Shown: positions 1 to 10,969 of the stretch, piece after piece | Position numbering within the stretch: the first letter of the stretch is position 1 | Layout: each line of letters opens with the position of its first letter | NCBI RefSeq assembly: GCF_902459465.1 | Contig: NC_047078.1 | Coordinates: 2,155,691 to 2,219,690 of the forward strand | Reading direction: 5' to 3' | DNA: 64,000 nucleotides | Source: Asterias rubens | Taxonomy: Eukaryota > Echinodermata > Asteroidea > Forcipulatida > Asteriidae | Program-made: the position numbers and the translations under genes | The notes under the pieces: model-generated | What the model was told of the DNA's origin: nothing | Databases searched by the model: none | The model's input: only the letters and a program-made list of their open reading frames with translations

Positions 1-901
1 AATACATGTAGCAATTCTGTACATGAAGTGTTTCTTTGCTAAACATTAACCTGCCAGCAAACTCATCGAATATGCAAGTAGGTTGATAGAAAAAACAAGC
101 TGGTCAACAACAACTTCCGACTTGCTAGCCCTGGAGCCTTTTGCAAAGCAGAGAGCTTGCACAGGGAAAGATTTACTCCAGCAATTTTGCACAGCAATGC
201 ATATATGATGTTTTTGAGTAGCAACTGACACATTCTAACTGCTAATCGTTCACTGTTGCAGTTAGCAACCCCACCCCCCGGGGGACACCCTGCGCCAACC
301 CAGTCGGTCCCCTCCCTCCCCTGCTCTTTGCGAGCCCCATGCCCAAGGCCCCGGTCGTCACGGTCATACGTCGAATAGCTAGTCTTACTCCGATGTAGAT
401 TTGTCTGACGGTTGAAAAAAAAAGAAAAGTTGTCCGAACAGTCAAGTTGTCAGACGGAAGAGTTATCTGAACAAAGTGTTGCCGTTGTATCATGATGGCA
501 AAGGGGTCTGGCAGTTCGGATCAAATTTTTTTTTTTTTATTCAAACCATATTTAAAATGTATTTGTAATCAGACATTTGGTGACCACTGTCAGAAAACTG
601 TGTAATTTAACCATGTAATTGACACAGGCTTAATTTTAAGTGTATTGAGTACATTTATTTAAAATGTTGGGGAAAAATGACACGCACAAATTTGCCAAAT
701 TTGAACACATCGTTGTTTGTCATTCTGCTATAGACTAGAAAGTTATGATAAATCATACAAAGCGCATACCATGTTCGCTGCTGTCAGTGTCAGTCGTCAT
801 CATACAATGTTTTAAAAAAAATAGCAACACCATTTTTCAATAAATTAATTATTCATATTTTTAGACAAAAAAAGGTATTTTCTTTTTTTCTTCTTTTTTA
901 T
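1..901. other. non-coding stretch, no gene seen
   Basis: Short open frames only, without motifs, coding bias or splice context. It contains homopolymer A/T runs (about 415-425 and 526-539) and a C/G-rich patch around 270-330. No repeat seen elsewhere in the window was recognised here. Confidence 0.5.
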
Positions 902-1032
902 GGATAACTTTCCGTATGGCGCCACCACTTTTTTACTCATTTTTACAAAAAGGATATATCAATCAGGTAAATTAGATCACATATTATTTTATTTCGAATG
1001 AAAAAGTGGTGGCGCCATACGGAAACTTTTCC
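902..1032. repeat. palindromic mini-element (family E), copy 1
   Basis: Starts GGATAACTTTCCGTATGGCG and ends with the inverted form, CGCCATACGGAAACTTTTCC. The arms are about 28 bp (core TGGCGCCACCAC) around an AT-rich centre. A second copy lies 50 bp downstream and a third at 20641-20773. The size and inverted ends suggest a short non-autonomous DNA transposon. No clear target duplication was identified. Confidence 0.75.
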
Positions 1033-1082
1033 TTTTTTGTTTTTATTAGTTACTAACTAATTAATAAAATAGAAAACTGAAT

Positions 1083-1214
1083 GGATAACTTTCCGTATGG
1101 CGCCACCACCTTTTCACTCATTTTTACAAAAAGGGATATCTCATTGAGGTAAATTAAATACTATATTATTTAATATCGAATGAAAAAGTGGTGGCGCCAT
1201 ACGGAAACTTTTCC
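1083..1214. repeat. palindromic mini-element (family E), copy 2
   Basis: Nearly the same length and sequence as the copy at 902-1032, with the same inverted ends. The centre differs by a few bases (GATATCTCATTGAGG). Two direct copies 50 bp apart suggest a local duplication or repeated targeting. Confidence 0.75.
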
Positions 1215-2404
1215 AACTGAATGAAGAAAAGACCTTTTTATTTTTTTATTTTTTAAAATGATGTCATTTACTAATTTTAATTTACAGACAGTACACTTAA
1301 AAACACTGAACTAATAAGGTTTACCAACGAGTCGTAGTGGTGTTAAAAGGGTTAAAATGTTATAGTTTTTATCGCTTGCTAGCTTTAGTTTCACATACAC
1401 AACACAGACGTATACACAATTGTGTGTACACTATTGATAATGATATACACATCAATTGACGTATACGTAGTTCCTCTGTGCAAAGTTAATGGACTTTCCT
1501 TGGAACGTTGAGAACTTACCGTGGCCAGACACTTGCAAAAAGTCCGAATGTTGAGTTGTGCCAACAGTTTCAGCCCAAGAAACTATCTTTAATTGTATTC
1601 CTCATATACCATGTATAATAGTAGCGTCATTCTAGTCGATGTTATCAATCACAATTTAGTGAAATTTAAACAAAATTCGCTAAATTTTTTGCAGTCTTAT
1701 CGCCCTCTTCTCGTCTTCGACACTTTACTCAGAAAAACTGTCCAACTACGCATGTATATAAAGTAGTTCAAAATATTACATATAATTTAAGAATGTGCAC
1801 TTCAAGTTTATCAATAAACAGCTAATATGTACCTTTTGTATTTTGGGCACAAATTTAAGTAAAACTTATCGATAAAATTATTTTGCAATTTTATTTATCG
1901 CAAACTGCGGACTGATACTGTCAGAGTGACTCACCGATTTCCAACATGGCCGCGTTTCAGCGGTGACCAACAGCACCTCCCATTCTACAACGTTAAATAG
2001 ATCAATCTGCACTACCAGTGAAGCACTTCAAGGTCAAAGTTCAGATACTTTTCGATGACCTCAAAAACAAAACAAAGCTGAATCATTGGTTTGATCCTCG
2101 TCCCCAAAAATTGGCAGCGGACTCACAAAGACGCTCTCCATTCAATAAGAGATCGAGTTAAACCATAGAGTTATACATGTATATATATCTATGAGTTAAA
2201 CCGAGGACAGCGAGTACATCATCATTGCGGTTTTGAGAACGTTGACGATTCCATTTTTTCTGGGGGGTTTGTGTGCGGCGCCCTCTTGTGAAAGAAGGTG
2301 GCAGCAGTTTGTTGTTGGCACTATAGAATGACATTCGCTTGAAGTTGTTTTCAAGAACTAGCGGGAAACACTCATCTAATATTATTTTGAACAAAATACG
2401 AAAC
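1215..2404. other. non-coding stretch, no gene seen
   Basis: AT-rich sequence with no supported gene. A short ATG in good context (about 1946, coding M-A-A-F-Q-R then stop) has no convincing donor after it. Confidence 0.45.
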
Positions 2405-2752
2405 ATTAAAAAAAATTGGGTAATTCTCAAAGACCAGTAGTCTTCTGACTTGGTGTATCTTACCAATGCATAAAATAACAAACCTGTGAAAATTTGAGCT
2501 CAATAAAATTGGCGTCTCGAAGTTGCGAGATAATAATGAAAGAAAAAACACCCTTGTCACACTAAAGTTTGGGGGTATGCTTGTTTAGATGCTTTCGAGA
2601 ACTCAAAATCTAATTCCTTTCGAACAAATTCGTGGGAAAATACTTCTTTCTCGAAAAACTACGTTACTTTAGAGGGAGCCGTTTCTCACAATCTGTCAAC
2701 AACTCCACCAAGTAAGGTTTTATGCCGATAATTATTTTGAGTAATTTACCAT
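2405..2752 (-). repeat. TTAA MITE family A, degenerate copy
   Basis: Shows the family landmarks in reverse order: the CAAACCTGTGAAAATTTGAGC block, AACACCCTTGTCACAC, the GAGGGAGCCGTTTCTCACAA block and ATTATTTTGAGTAATT near its right end. The terminal inverted repeat is eroded and the internal palindrome is damaged, so this is an old copy. Confidence 0.7.
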
Positions 2753-3140
2753 GTCCACACTGCCTCTATTTCTACCTCCAAGTATACCGATTTTTCAGGC
2801 GATCAAACAGCCCAGGCGCCCTTTTTTAATCTTAGAAACTTAATTATTTTAATCCTGTGCCTACATGGCGTTATTATTTTTAGCGGATGGGATCGGCAGA
2901 AGTTCGTGTTTGCATTCTCAACTGGGCAAGGTCAAGGGCAACCTTTTTTTAAGGTTTTTTTTAAATAGTTTTTTTTCCCACAGACATTTTTGGTTGTTGT
3001 TTTTGTTGTTGTTGTTACCCGGAAATAATATTATTTAATTATTAAAGAACACATTATCGATCAACAGAGAATCGTATGTTTAGTTTTGAAGCACGCCCTC
3101 GTTTGACTAATGGAATTGTTTTTGTTAGCTTTGGTAAAAC
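2753..3140. other. non-coding stretch flanking the LTR element
   Basis: AT-rich, with T homopolymers and a short TTG-rich run near 2993-3016. Its last five bases, AAAAC, are the left target-site duplication of the LTR retrotransposon. Confidence 0.5.
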
Positions 3141-3307
3141 TGTAGTAACTTCAATTACTGACTTTAACTCACTGGATTAGGTTAACGAACCATGTGTACA
3201 TGACTTTAATAAACAAACAAGATGGATGCCCACACAACTACAAAACACCCTTTCTACAAACAGTCAATAGAGGGCGCTAACACAATAATCAACAACAGGT
3301 TATCACA
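3141..3307 (-). repeat. 3' LTR of the Gypsy element
   Basis: 167 bp, TG...CA. No difference from 7623-7789 was found base by base. It carries the motif AATAGAGGGCGCTAA. Confidence 0.95.
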
Positions 3308-3321
3308 ACTCCTCCTCCTTT
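3308..3321 (-). other. polypurine tract of the Gypsy element
   Basis: On the minus strand this reads AAAGGAGGAGGAGT immediately before the 3' LTR. This is the expected position and composition of the plus-strand DNA primer in reverse transcription. Confidence 0.85.
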
Positions 3322-3528
3322 AGATAATACTTAACACAACAACTTTAAGGAAATAACAACCTGAACACTAGAACATTCAATCCAAGAGAATTAGTTTCAG
3401 AACCAACTTTCACAGGTCTGAAGGAAAACATGCATTAACCTATTGGCTGGTTCCACTGTTACATGAGGAACTATTATTAATCAACAACTGTTTCAATGGT
3501 AACAAAAGAAGAACTGTGTTTTTTAGAG

Positions 3529-6500
3529 TCACAGATCTGGAAATCCATAGAGTTCAGGTTTGGTGCGAACGCGTGTGGATCTGCGAAGTTCAATGTCTGG
3601 TTCTGTGTTCTGTGAGCCAGTCTGCTCTGCTGGCATTGGACTTGGCTCTTCCACTGATGGTGTACTGTCAATCTGTACAAGTGGTTGTTCACCAACCATT
3701 TCCTCCCTCTCCGATGAAGGAATGGGCCAATTTGGCTCCAAACTGGGTGTGTTTGAGACATATCGAAAACGCATTTGATCAACATGGCGCCTCCACACAC
3801 GACCATCCTCAAGTCGGACTGTGTACATAAGATGGCCACACAATGATACTACACGCCCTGCCATCCATCTAGGGCCAGGCGCATAATTATGCACATAAAC
3901 TGTGTCGTTCACATGAAACGAGCGAGGTTTTGCGTCTTTATCATGATGTTCCTTCTGTGCACATTGCTTGTTGGTTACTCGACGTCGTAGATCCGGACGG
4001 ACCAAATCAAGTCTTGTCTGCGGTCGACGATTCATCAACAATTGAGCTGGGGAAATTCCTGTCGTGGCATGTGGCGTGGTGCGATATGTGAACAAGAATC
4101 GTGACAACTTTGTCTCAACAGTACCCTCATTCATACGCCTCATTGCGGCCTTAAAAGACTGAACTGCACGCTCAGCCAACCCGTTGGATGATGGGTGGAA
4201 TGGCGCGGACCGGACATGTTTAATGCCATTCCTTTTCAAGAATTCCTGAAACTCTGCACTGGTGAAATTACTGCCATTATCGGAAACAATAATATCTGGC
4301 AATCCATGTGTCGCGAAGGTCTGACGCAGCTTCTCTACTGTAGCCAGTGACGTTGCACTATGCATAGCATGTATATCTAGCCACTTGCTATGTGCATCAA
4401 CAATTATGAGAAACATTCGTCCCATAAATGGACCTGCATAATCCACGTGAAGGCGTGACCATGGACGCTGGGGCCACTCCCATGGGTGCAGTGGTGCAAC
4501 TGGTGGTGATTGACGTGAGGTTTGGCATGGCGAACACTGTTTGACTTTACTCTCAATGTCTTTGTCCATGCAGGGCCACCATACATAACTGCGACCCAAC
4601 GATTTCATGCGCGACACTCCAGGATGCGATTCATGTAACTCCTCCACAAGACGCTGGCGACCCTGTGGGGGGATGACAACACGTGACCCCCACATTATGC
4701 AGCCGTCTTGGATGCTTAATTCTGTTTTACGACAGATGTATGGCTGCAATGCTGAATTTGCACATTCTGCTGGCCAACCATTCATCACAAATGATCGCAC
4801 CTGTGACAATACCGGGTCTCGGCCTGTCCAGAGGCGAATTTTCTCTGGGCTGACTGGTGTTGACTCCATGTGATCCATGACCATGACATAATCCGCTGGA
4901 ACTGGTACATGCGAAGGTGTATGGGGTAATGGTAATCTGCTCAGTGCATCGGCATTACCATTTAATGACCCTGGTTTGTAGACCAACTGGTAATCATAAG
5001 CGGAAAGTGTAAGTGCCCACCGCTGAATTCTGGATGATGCCATGGGGGGTATCATTCGCCCTTCACCTAATAAACCGAGCAACGGCTTATGATCAGTAGA
5101 TATCACAAACTTCCTACCGTACACATACTGATGGAACTTTTTTACTCCAAAGACCATTGCTAATCCTTCCTTGTCTAGTTGTGAATAATTACGCTCTGGT
5201 GGAGACAGGGAACGTGATGCATACGCAATTGGATGTTCTGTTCCATCGGACATTCGGTTGGCCAGCACTGCGCCCACACCATATGGACTAGCATCACATG
5301 ATAGCACTAACTCCTTCTCTGGGTTGTAATGCACCAGAACTTGAGCTGAAACTAACAATTCCTTAGATTCACGGAAGGCTTTATCCTGGGCTGTGTCCCA
5401 TGACCAGCGGGTGTCCTTCCTCAACAACCAGTGCAAAGGGGCTATGAGCGACGACAAGTTGGGCAAAAACTTTGCGTAGTAGTTGAGAATACCCAGGTAG
5501 GATTTTAACTCAGTTACATTACGGGGGACTGGCGCATCCTTTATCGCTTGCACCTTCTCCATTGTGGGATGCAAGCCTGTTGCATTTATCCGATGTCCGA
5601 GGTAAACTACCTCTGGTGCGAAGAACTTACATTTCTCCTGTTTCAGTCGGAGGCCTGCACTTTGTAGTCTGGTAAGTACTCGATCAAGATTAGCAATGTG
5701 CTCTGATTCAGATTTACCTGTAACAAGGATATCATCGAGAAATGCCACTGCTTGGGGAATGTCAGCTAACAAACTTTCAATGGTCCGTTGGAAAATGGCG
5801 GGTGCAGCTGAAATTCCAAAAGGCATTCTCGTATACTGGAACAGTCCACGGTGAGTGTTAATTGTCGCAAGTTCACGCGAAGGTTCATCGAGTACAAGTT
5901 GCAAGTAAGCATGACTGAGATCGAGCTTGCTAAATGTCTGACCACCAGACATTGCAGCGAACAATTCCTCCACTCGAGGGAGGGGGTATGAGTCAACATT
6001 AGCAGCCTGATTTACTGTGGCCTTGTAATCTCCACAGATTCTGATCTGCCCATTTTCTTTAATAACTGGAACAATGGGTGCTGCCCAACGCGAGAATGTT
6101 ACTGGTTCAATGACACCACTCTTTTGGAGCCTATCGAGTTCATCTTCCACTTGTTTTTTCATGGAGAAGGGCACGGTTCTCGCCTTACAGAACTTGGGCT
6201 TTGCATCTGTTTTGATATTTATTTTTACAGGTTGTCCTTTTAGTTTACCCAAGTCATCCCGAAATAACTCTTCATAATGATTCATAATCTCAGCAGTCGA
6301 ATCAGTGTGCTTGGCATGGTGAATTTCTTGCCACGCTAACTTAAGATGGCGCAGCCAATCTCGTCCGAGAAGATTTGGTCCTTTACCCGACACAATGAGA
6401 AGTGAGAGTTGAGTCTTCTGATCGTTGTGTTCTACTGTAACTGAACACGTACCAACCACAGGTATTTTCTGGCCTGTATAAGTTCGTAACTCGACGTGTT

Positions 6501-7563
6501 CCCCGGTACGAAGTGAAGGTTTCTCGTGCTTAAATATGGAGTCATAAGTGGTCTCACTCATAATGGAGACAGAAGCACCAGTGTCAATTTCCATTGAGAC
6601 CTTACATTTGTTTATCAGTACATTTGCGATAAGCGGTGGCTCTTTGTTTTGTGCCGAGGTTTTATACATTGTATAGTTAGCTTCTGCATTCACAGGGTTT
6701 TCGAAGTCAGGTTCCATGCAGTACGCTTTATCCGTGTGAACTTTTGACGCTACTGGGGTGTGAGACGATTTACCACCCCGACAAACTTTGGCTAGATGTC
6801 CCTGTTTCCCACAGTTATGACAAATATACGAACGTACTCTGCAATCAATTGCAGAGTGATCCGTGCGTCCACATCGATAACATTTAGTGAAGTGTGTACC
6901 TTGTTTGTGGGGCTGTGCTTGTTGTGGATATGGCCTTGTTTGGTTAGGCCCCCTGGTGCTGGTACTACTAGCAACTTTATTGGCTTGCTGCAGGGGTCCA
7001 GCGGCCACTGATACGGGCAAAGACTCGAGGTTTCTTTGAAGGTCTTTGGCATTCTTCATGGCTAGCTCCATGGCTTGTGAAATTTCCCACGCTTTCTTGA
7101 ATTTAAGGGAGGGCTCTGATAACAGCCTTCGTTGCACTCGCTCATCCTTTAAGCCACATACTAAGCGATCACGCAACATATCCTCTAGTGTAGACCCATA
7201 CTCACAGTGTCGTGCGAGACGGCGTAATTCAGCAACAAATTCTGCAGTTGTCTCTCCTTGTTGCTGAATGCGTGTGTTAAACTTATATCGCTGAACGATT
7301 ACCGAGGGAAGTGGGTTGAAATGATCCTTAGCAATCGATATTAGTTCATCAAAAGTCTTTTCTCCTGGTTTTTCTGGTGCTACAAGGCTTGATATCAACT
7401 TATATGTGTCAGCACCACAAACACTTAATAAAATAGCTCTCTGCTTACCAGCATCCTCTACATCGTTCGCTTCAAAAAACTGCTTCAATCGTTCCACATA
7501 CAGAGGCCATGCTTCACTGTCCTTTTCATCTTGAAATTCACCGATATTCCCAAAGGTATTCAT
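3529..7563 (-). CDS. Gag-Pol polyprotein of the Gypsy retrotransposon
   Basis: Single 1344-residue frame without stops. A Gag-like region (about 1-215) precedes two CCHC zinc knuckles (C228-C231-H236-C241 and C248-C251-H256-C261) for nucleic acid binding. An aspartic protease motif DTGA sits at 327-330. Reverse transcriptase spans about 460-650 with the active site FLDD at 608-611. RNase H starts near 752 with D757 in SCDAS. Integrase has an HHCC zinc region (His near 977 and 980, C1010, C1013) and the DDE core residues D1041, D1095 and E1131. Gag and Pol share one frame, so no frameshift signal is needed; release is presumably by the protease. The C-terminal tail is charged and no chromodomain was recognised. 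The ATG lies about 40 nt downstream of the primer site. All catalytic motifs look intact, so activity is plausible but unproven. Confidence 0.95.
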   Translation of the reverse strand: MNTFGNIGEFQDEKDSEAWPLYVERLKQFFEANDVEDAGKQRAILLSVCGADTYKLISSLVAPEKPGEKTFDELISIAKDHFNPLPSVIVQRYKFNTRIQQQGETTAEFVAELRRLARHCEYGSTLEDMLRDRLVCGLKDERVQRRLLSEPSLKFKKAWEISQAMELAMKNAKDLQRNLESLPVSVAAGPLQQANKVASSTSTRGPNQTRPYPQQAQPHKQGTHFTKCYRCGRTDHSAIDCRVRSYICHNCGKQGHLAKVCRGGKSSHTPVASKVHTDKAYCMEPDFENPVNAEANYTMYKTSAQNKEPPLIANVLINKCKVSMEIDTGASVSIMSETTYDSIFKHEKPSLRTGEHVELRTYTGQKIPVVGTCSVTVEHNDQKTQLSLLIVSGKGPNLLGRDWLRHLKLAWQEIHHAKHTDSTAEIMNHYEELFRDDLGKLKGQPVKINIKTDAKPKFCKARTVPFSMKKQVEDELDRLQKSGVIEPVTFSRWAAPIVPVIKENGQIRICGDYKATVNQAANVDSYPLPRVEELFAAMSGGQTFSKLDLSHAYLQLVLDEPSRELATINTHRGLFQYTRMPFGISAAPAIFQRTIESLLADIPQAVAFLDDILVTGKSESEHIANLDRVLTRLQSAGLRLKQEKCKFFAPEVVYLGHRINATGLHPTMEKVQAIKDAPVPRNVTELKSYLGILNYYAKFLPNLSSLIAPLHWLLRKDTRWSWDTAQDKAFRESKELLVSAQVLVHYNPEKELVLSCDASPYGVGAVLANRMSDGTEHPIAYASRSLSPPERNYSQLDKEGLAMVFGVKKFHQYVYGRKFVISTDHKPLLGLLGEGRMIPPMASSRIQRWALTLSAYDYQLVYKPGSLNGNADALSRLPLPHTPSHVPVPADYVMVMDHMESTPVSPEKIRLWTGRDPVLSQVRSFVMNGWPAECANSALQPYICRKTELSIQDGCIMWGSRVVIPPQGRQRLVEELHESHPGVSRMKSLGRSYVWWPCMDKDIESKVKQCSPCQTSRQSPPVAPLHPWEWPQRPWSRLHVDYAGPFMGRMFLIIVDAHSKWLDIHAMHSATSLATVEKLRQTFATHGLPDIIVSDNGSNFTSAEFQEFLKRNGIKHVRSAPFHPSSNGLAERAVQSFKAAMRRMNEGTVETKLSRFLFTYRTTPHATTGISPAQLLMNRRPQTRLDLVRPDLRRRVTNKQCAQKEHHDKDAKPRSFHVNDTVYVHNYAPGPRWMAGRVVSLCGHLMYTVRLEDGRVWRRHVDQMRFRYVSNTPSLEPNWPIPSSEREEMVGEQPLVQIDSTPSVEEPSPMPAEQTGSQNTEPDIELRRSTRVRTKPELYGFPDL

Positions 7564-7601
7564 ACTGATATTTCTTCTGGATGTTCTCCCTGTTTAGCAG
7601 G

Positions 7602-7619
7602 ATCCCATCCTCGTCGCCA
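7602..7619 (-). other. primer-binding site, tRNA-Ser type
   Basis: Plus-strand ATCCCATCCTCGTCGCCA matches the 3' end of metazoan tRNA-Ser(GCT) including the added CCA, as I recall that tRNA, over 18 nt. It lies 3 nt inside the 5' LTR, where minus-strand DNA synthesis starts. Confidence 0.8.
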
Positions 7620-7622
7620 AAA

Positions 7623-7789
7623 TGTAGTAACTTCAATTACTGACTTTAACTCACTGGATTAGGTTAACGAACCATGTGTACATGACTTTAATAAACAAAC
7701 AAGATGGATGCCCACACAACTACAAAACACCCTTTCTACAAACAGTCAATAGAGGGCGCTAACACAATAATCAACAACAGGTTATCACA
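7623..7789 (-). repeat. 5' LTR of the Gypsy element
   Basis: 167 bp, identical by eye to the LTR at 3141-3307. It should contain the element promoter; no clear TATA box was assigned. Confidence 0.95.
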
Positions 7790-7946
7790 AAAACCGTGAT
7801 AAGATGTATAGCCTGATAATTTTTCCCAAACAACACACTTCCAGTTCATCAACATCGGGATTCATGATTTGAAGGGCTCATGATTGCTTCTCTTTTTTTC
7901 CTGATAGGCCACGGGCCGAAGGGCAAAAAGTCCTCTAATAATAGAA

Positions 7947-8210
7947 ATGGCCTATGAAGCAAACGCAACAACACACAATGAAGAAATGGAAGACATGAAC
8001 CAAGATAGTCAGGGCCAGGGAGACGAGCATGAAACAACTCAAGAAACTGAACAAGATCAAACTCAAAAAGAATGGGTGCCTTATGTCAGAAAAGGTGTTC
8101 AACGTTTTAGGAAGAAACGCGGAAGCGGGGGAAATGCCCACCACCAAAAAGAACCATATCAGATCGGCCAAGTCAGACATGACACGAGAGGAAAAGAACA
8201 ACAGAAATAA
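7947..8210 (+). pseudogene. LINE ORF1-like remnant
   Basis: An 87-codon frame, hydrophilic and rich in Glu, Gln and Thr at first and in Lys and Arg later, ending 75 nt before the ORF2 start. The position suggests the nucleic-acid-binding ORF1 protein of a LINE, but no coiled coil, RRM or zinc knuckle is visible. It is called a remnant because the partner ORF2 is broken. The identification depends on context, not on a motif. Confidence 0.45.
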
Positions 8211-9640
8211 TCTTTTTTATAACTGTAAATGTTGCTGTACCAAGTTTCTCATAAATTGTTGTTTGGCATCGCTGTTTGTTTTCTGATGGCATACACAATT
8301 GCAACGCTCAATGTCAATGGGCTTAGAAACCCACAAAAGCGGGAAATTGTCTTTGAATACCTTTTAAGGAAAAAAGTGGCTATTGTGTTCCTTCAGGAGA
8401 CTCATAGTGAGGTTGGGGATGAGTCAACATGGCGCAGACAGTGGGGTGGGCAAATCGCCTTCAGTCACGGGACAACAAATAGTTGCGGAGTTGCCATTCT
8501 TATTTCCCAAAAGAGCGGCCTTCATCTCATCAATTTTAAAAATGATTCCAATGGCAGATGGGTTAAAGGTGATTATTGCTATGGGAGGCGAGGTGATTAG
8601 TCTCATCTCACTGTATGCGCCAAATAATGCGACTATTCGCAAGCATTTTTATGAGAGAATTGGTATAGGTCTCTTTCAGATATTATTGACGACTATGTAA
8701 CTGTATAATCGGTGGTGATTTTAACTGTGATATCAATGCTGACATTATGATCAAAGCAGAAAGTGTCTTCTCAATGTCATTCAGAAAAATGATTTAATTG
8801 ACACGGGGGGATTACTGAGTAAAGAAAACAATCCGGGTTTTACTTTCTATCACAAAGGGATCAAACGACCTAGCAGAATTGACTATGTCCTCATTTCGAA
8901 CTCTCTAAGCAATCAACTGAAAGAAATTAGCATTGATTCATCCGGGTTATCAGACCATAGTACAGTTATAGTCAGGTTAGATAATCAAACAGTGCCCACC
9001 GGGAAAGGAAGATGGTTTTGTAATAATGAAATTCTTAAAGACAGCCAATGTAAACAAAGACTGGATATGTTTTGGATTTTTTGGAAAACCCAGAAAATTT
9101 TGTATGATTGTCCTCTTTTATGGTGGGACATAGGAAAGAATAGGTTAAAGGAAATCATTAAAGATTATGATGGAGAAAAAAGGTACAAAGAACGTAAAGA
9201 AGAAGAAAAGTTAAAGAAAAGGTACCAGCAAATCATTACTAACACCTCTGAAGACGTTTCTTGTGAACTTGAAGAAATAGAGAATAAAATTAAAGAATAC
9301 GAGACTACTAAATGGGAAAAAGTTAAGGTCAAAGTTCACATACAAAATAAGTGTGATATGGAAAAACCGAGCAAATACTTTCTTTCAACTGAAAAGCAAC
9401 AACAGAAAAACAATCTCATTAAAGAATTTAAAAATACGGATGGGCAAGTTACTAATGAACCTTCTCAAATGGTGGATATTGTCCGGAAGTTTTATGACAA
9501 TCTTTTTTCTTCAGAGGGAATTAACAATTTCTATTTGCAGAAAATTTTAAAAACGGTCTCGACGTATTCTTTTGAAGAAGACGTTGTCCAAGACATAGAG
9601 AAATCGATCACTCAAAATAATTATTATCATGAAACCTTTC
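7947..9640 (+). mobile_element. decayed L1/Tx1-like LINE fragment
   Basis: A short ORF1-like frame is followed by a broken ORF2 that keeps the apurinic-type endonuclease signature, then a lysine/glutamate-rich linker. The reverse transcriptase core is missing. The right side ends where a TTAA MITE starts (about 9640), so the LINE was interrupted or truncated there. The Gypsy element lies 150 bp to the left and may have inserted into its 5' part. Confidence 0.8.
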
Positions 9641-9654
9641 TTGGTAACGAGTAA
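8286..9654 (+). pseudogene. LINE ORF2, endonuclease part, frameshifted
   Basis: The ATG at 8286 opens with ATLNVNGLRNPQKR and then FLQETH, the N and E motifs of the APE-type endonuclease used for target-primed retrotransposition. The later motifs GGDFNC (about 8710), RIDYVLIS (about 8880) and SDHSTV (about 8952) are present but lie in different frames. At least three frameshifts break it, near 8575, 8700 and 8780. From 8992 to 9654 a 220-codon frame continues into a charged, coiled-coil-like linker typical of the region before the reverse transcriptase. The polymerase domain is absent, so the copy cannot be autonomous. The spacing fits Tx1/L1-type elements better than CR1 types. Confidence 0.8.
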
Positions 9655-9977
9655 TGGGGAGAGGTTGATGGTATAAAACATTGTGAGAAACAGCTCCCTC
9701 TGATGTGACGTATATATGTTTCGAGAAAGAAGTAATTTTCAATTTTTTTTATTTCGACTCAATTCAGAATTATTTTGAGGTCTCGAAATCAAGCATCTGA
9801 AAGCAAACAACTTCCTGTGACCATGGTGCGACAAGTTTTTTTTTCTTTCATTAATTTCTCACAACTTCGATGACCGATTGAGCTGAAATTTTCACAGGTT
9901 TGTTATTTTATGCATATGTTGAGATACCCCAAGTGAGAAGACTGGTCTTTGACAATTACCAATAGTGTCCAGTGTCT
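9640..9977 (+). repeat. TTAA MITE family A, left end missing
   Basis: Starts within the family (CTTGGTAACGAGTAATGGGG) and runs to AATAGTGTCCAGTGTCT followed by TTAA. The internal block GTGAGAAACAGCTCCCTC is clear. It abuts the LINE remnant. Confidence 0.8.
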
Positions 9978-10137
9978 TTAAAAGATTATGGCGCGTTACA
10001 AAATAACAGAGTATGTGACATTATCCATCTCCAGTGTCCACACGTTATCCGGTGGAGCCATCATATCTGCAAAAAAGCGAGTGGTTAGGCCCAGCTGTAC
10101 GTAAATTAGAATCAATACAAAACTATGCCAGCTTTAA

Positions 10138-10642
10138 AGGCACTGGACACCTTCTGTAATAATTGTCAAAGATCAGAGCCCAATTTCATAGAGCTGCTAA
10201 GCACAGAAATTTGCTTAGCATGAAATTTCTTTCTTGTCAAAAACAGGATTACCAAACAAATTTTTGCGTGATTTTCAGGATAAGCAAACAACGGCTGAAT
10301 ACCATCAACAAGCAATATGCAACAAACTGAAATTTCGGTTGGTAATCCTGTTTTTATCAAGGAAGAAATATCATGCTAAGCACATTTGTGGCTTAGCAGC
10401 TCTATTAAATTGGGCCCAGTATTCTCACTTGGTGAATCCCAACATTATGCGCAAAACATAATCTGGGAATAAAAAACACCTCTGTGGCAAACTTGTGAGC
10501 TTTCAGGCCCGATGTCTTTCCTAGACTCAAATAATTATTTATTATTTGAGAGGGAAGTTATTTCTCAATAACTATACGTCACTTTTTTGCAGTGTCAGTT
10601 TGTATACTTATTTTGAGTAATTACCAATAGTGTACAGTGCCT
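10138..10642 (-). repeat. composite TTAA MITE: family A carrying family B
   Basis: TTAA flanks both ends (10134-10137, 10643-10646). The termini are AGGCACTGGACACC and GTGTACAGTGCCT. The family A body is split by a family B element at 10177-10418, between GTCAAAGATCAG and CAGTATTCTCAC. The same arrangement at the same internal position recurs at 27490-28111. Confidence 0.75.
10177..10418. repeat. family B mini-element nested in a family A MITE
   Basis: The ends are inverted: GCCCAATTTCATAGAGCTGC on the left and the complement of that on the right, AGCAGCTCTATTAAATTGGGC. The inner arms TTAGCATGAAATTTC also pair. CAG flanks both sides, which may be a 3-bp target duplication. Confidence 0.75.
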
Positions 10643-10969
10643 TTAATGTGTACACGTACATCGTGGTCAGAAAGTAAATTAACAATTCTGGATTGAAAAT
10701 TACTATCTATTTTTAAACCCCCGCCATTGTGGCGAGAAAACTAATATGGTATAATTGGAAACTAAATTAAACAATGTGATATTGAAATGCAACAGAGGAT
10801 GGCCTCGACAAAATTTCCTCCTGCTGTATTGCATGCATTGTAATATTCAATGCATCGAACGTTTTTTTCTTTTCTTTTTCAGCACCAGACTTAAATTAAC
10901 ATCCATGTGTCCATATGAGTACCACTTAAAACTTTCAGTTTTTGTGCCTACAAAATTTGCTAAGGTGCA

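Larger units (their letters stand above)
3141..7789 (-). mobile_element. complete Gypsy-type LTR retrotransposon
   Basis: A 4649-bp element read on the minus strand. Direct LTRs of 167 bp (3141-3307 and 7623-7789) are identical by eye and begin TG and end CA. The 5-bp sequence AAAAC is repeated directly outside both ends (3136-3140, 7790-7794), which is a target-site duplication. A primer-binding site lies 3 nt inside the 5' LTR and a purine tract abuts the 3' LTR. One unbroken gag-pol frame fills most of the interior, in the order protease, RT, RNase H, integrase, as in Ty3/Gypsy (Metaviridae-type) elements. There is no env-like frame. Identical LTRs and an open frame indicate a recent insertion. 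The short LTR and the primer type fit Mag-like lineages, but that clade assignment is tentative. Confidence 0.95.

Noticed and set aside
1930-1975. First exon starting ATGGCCGCGTTTCAG
   Set aside because: The frame stops after six codons and the following GTGACC is a poor donor; no other support.
3477-3839. Overlapping frames across the Gypsy element in other frames
   Set aside because: They are shadows of the gag-pol frame, which carries all recognisable motifs.
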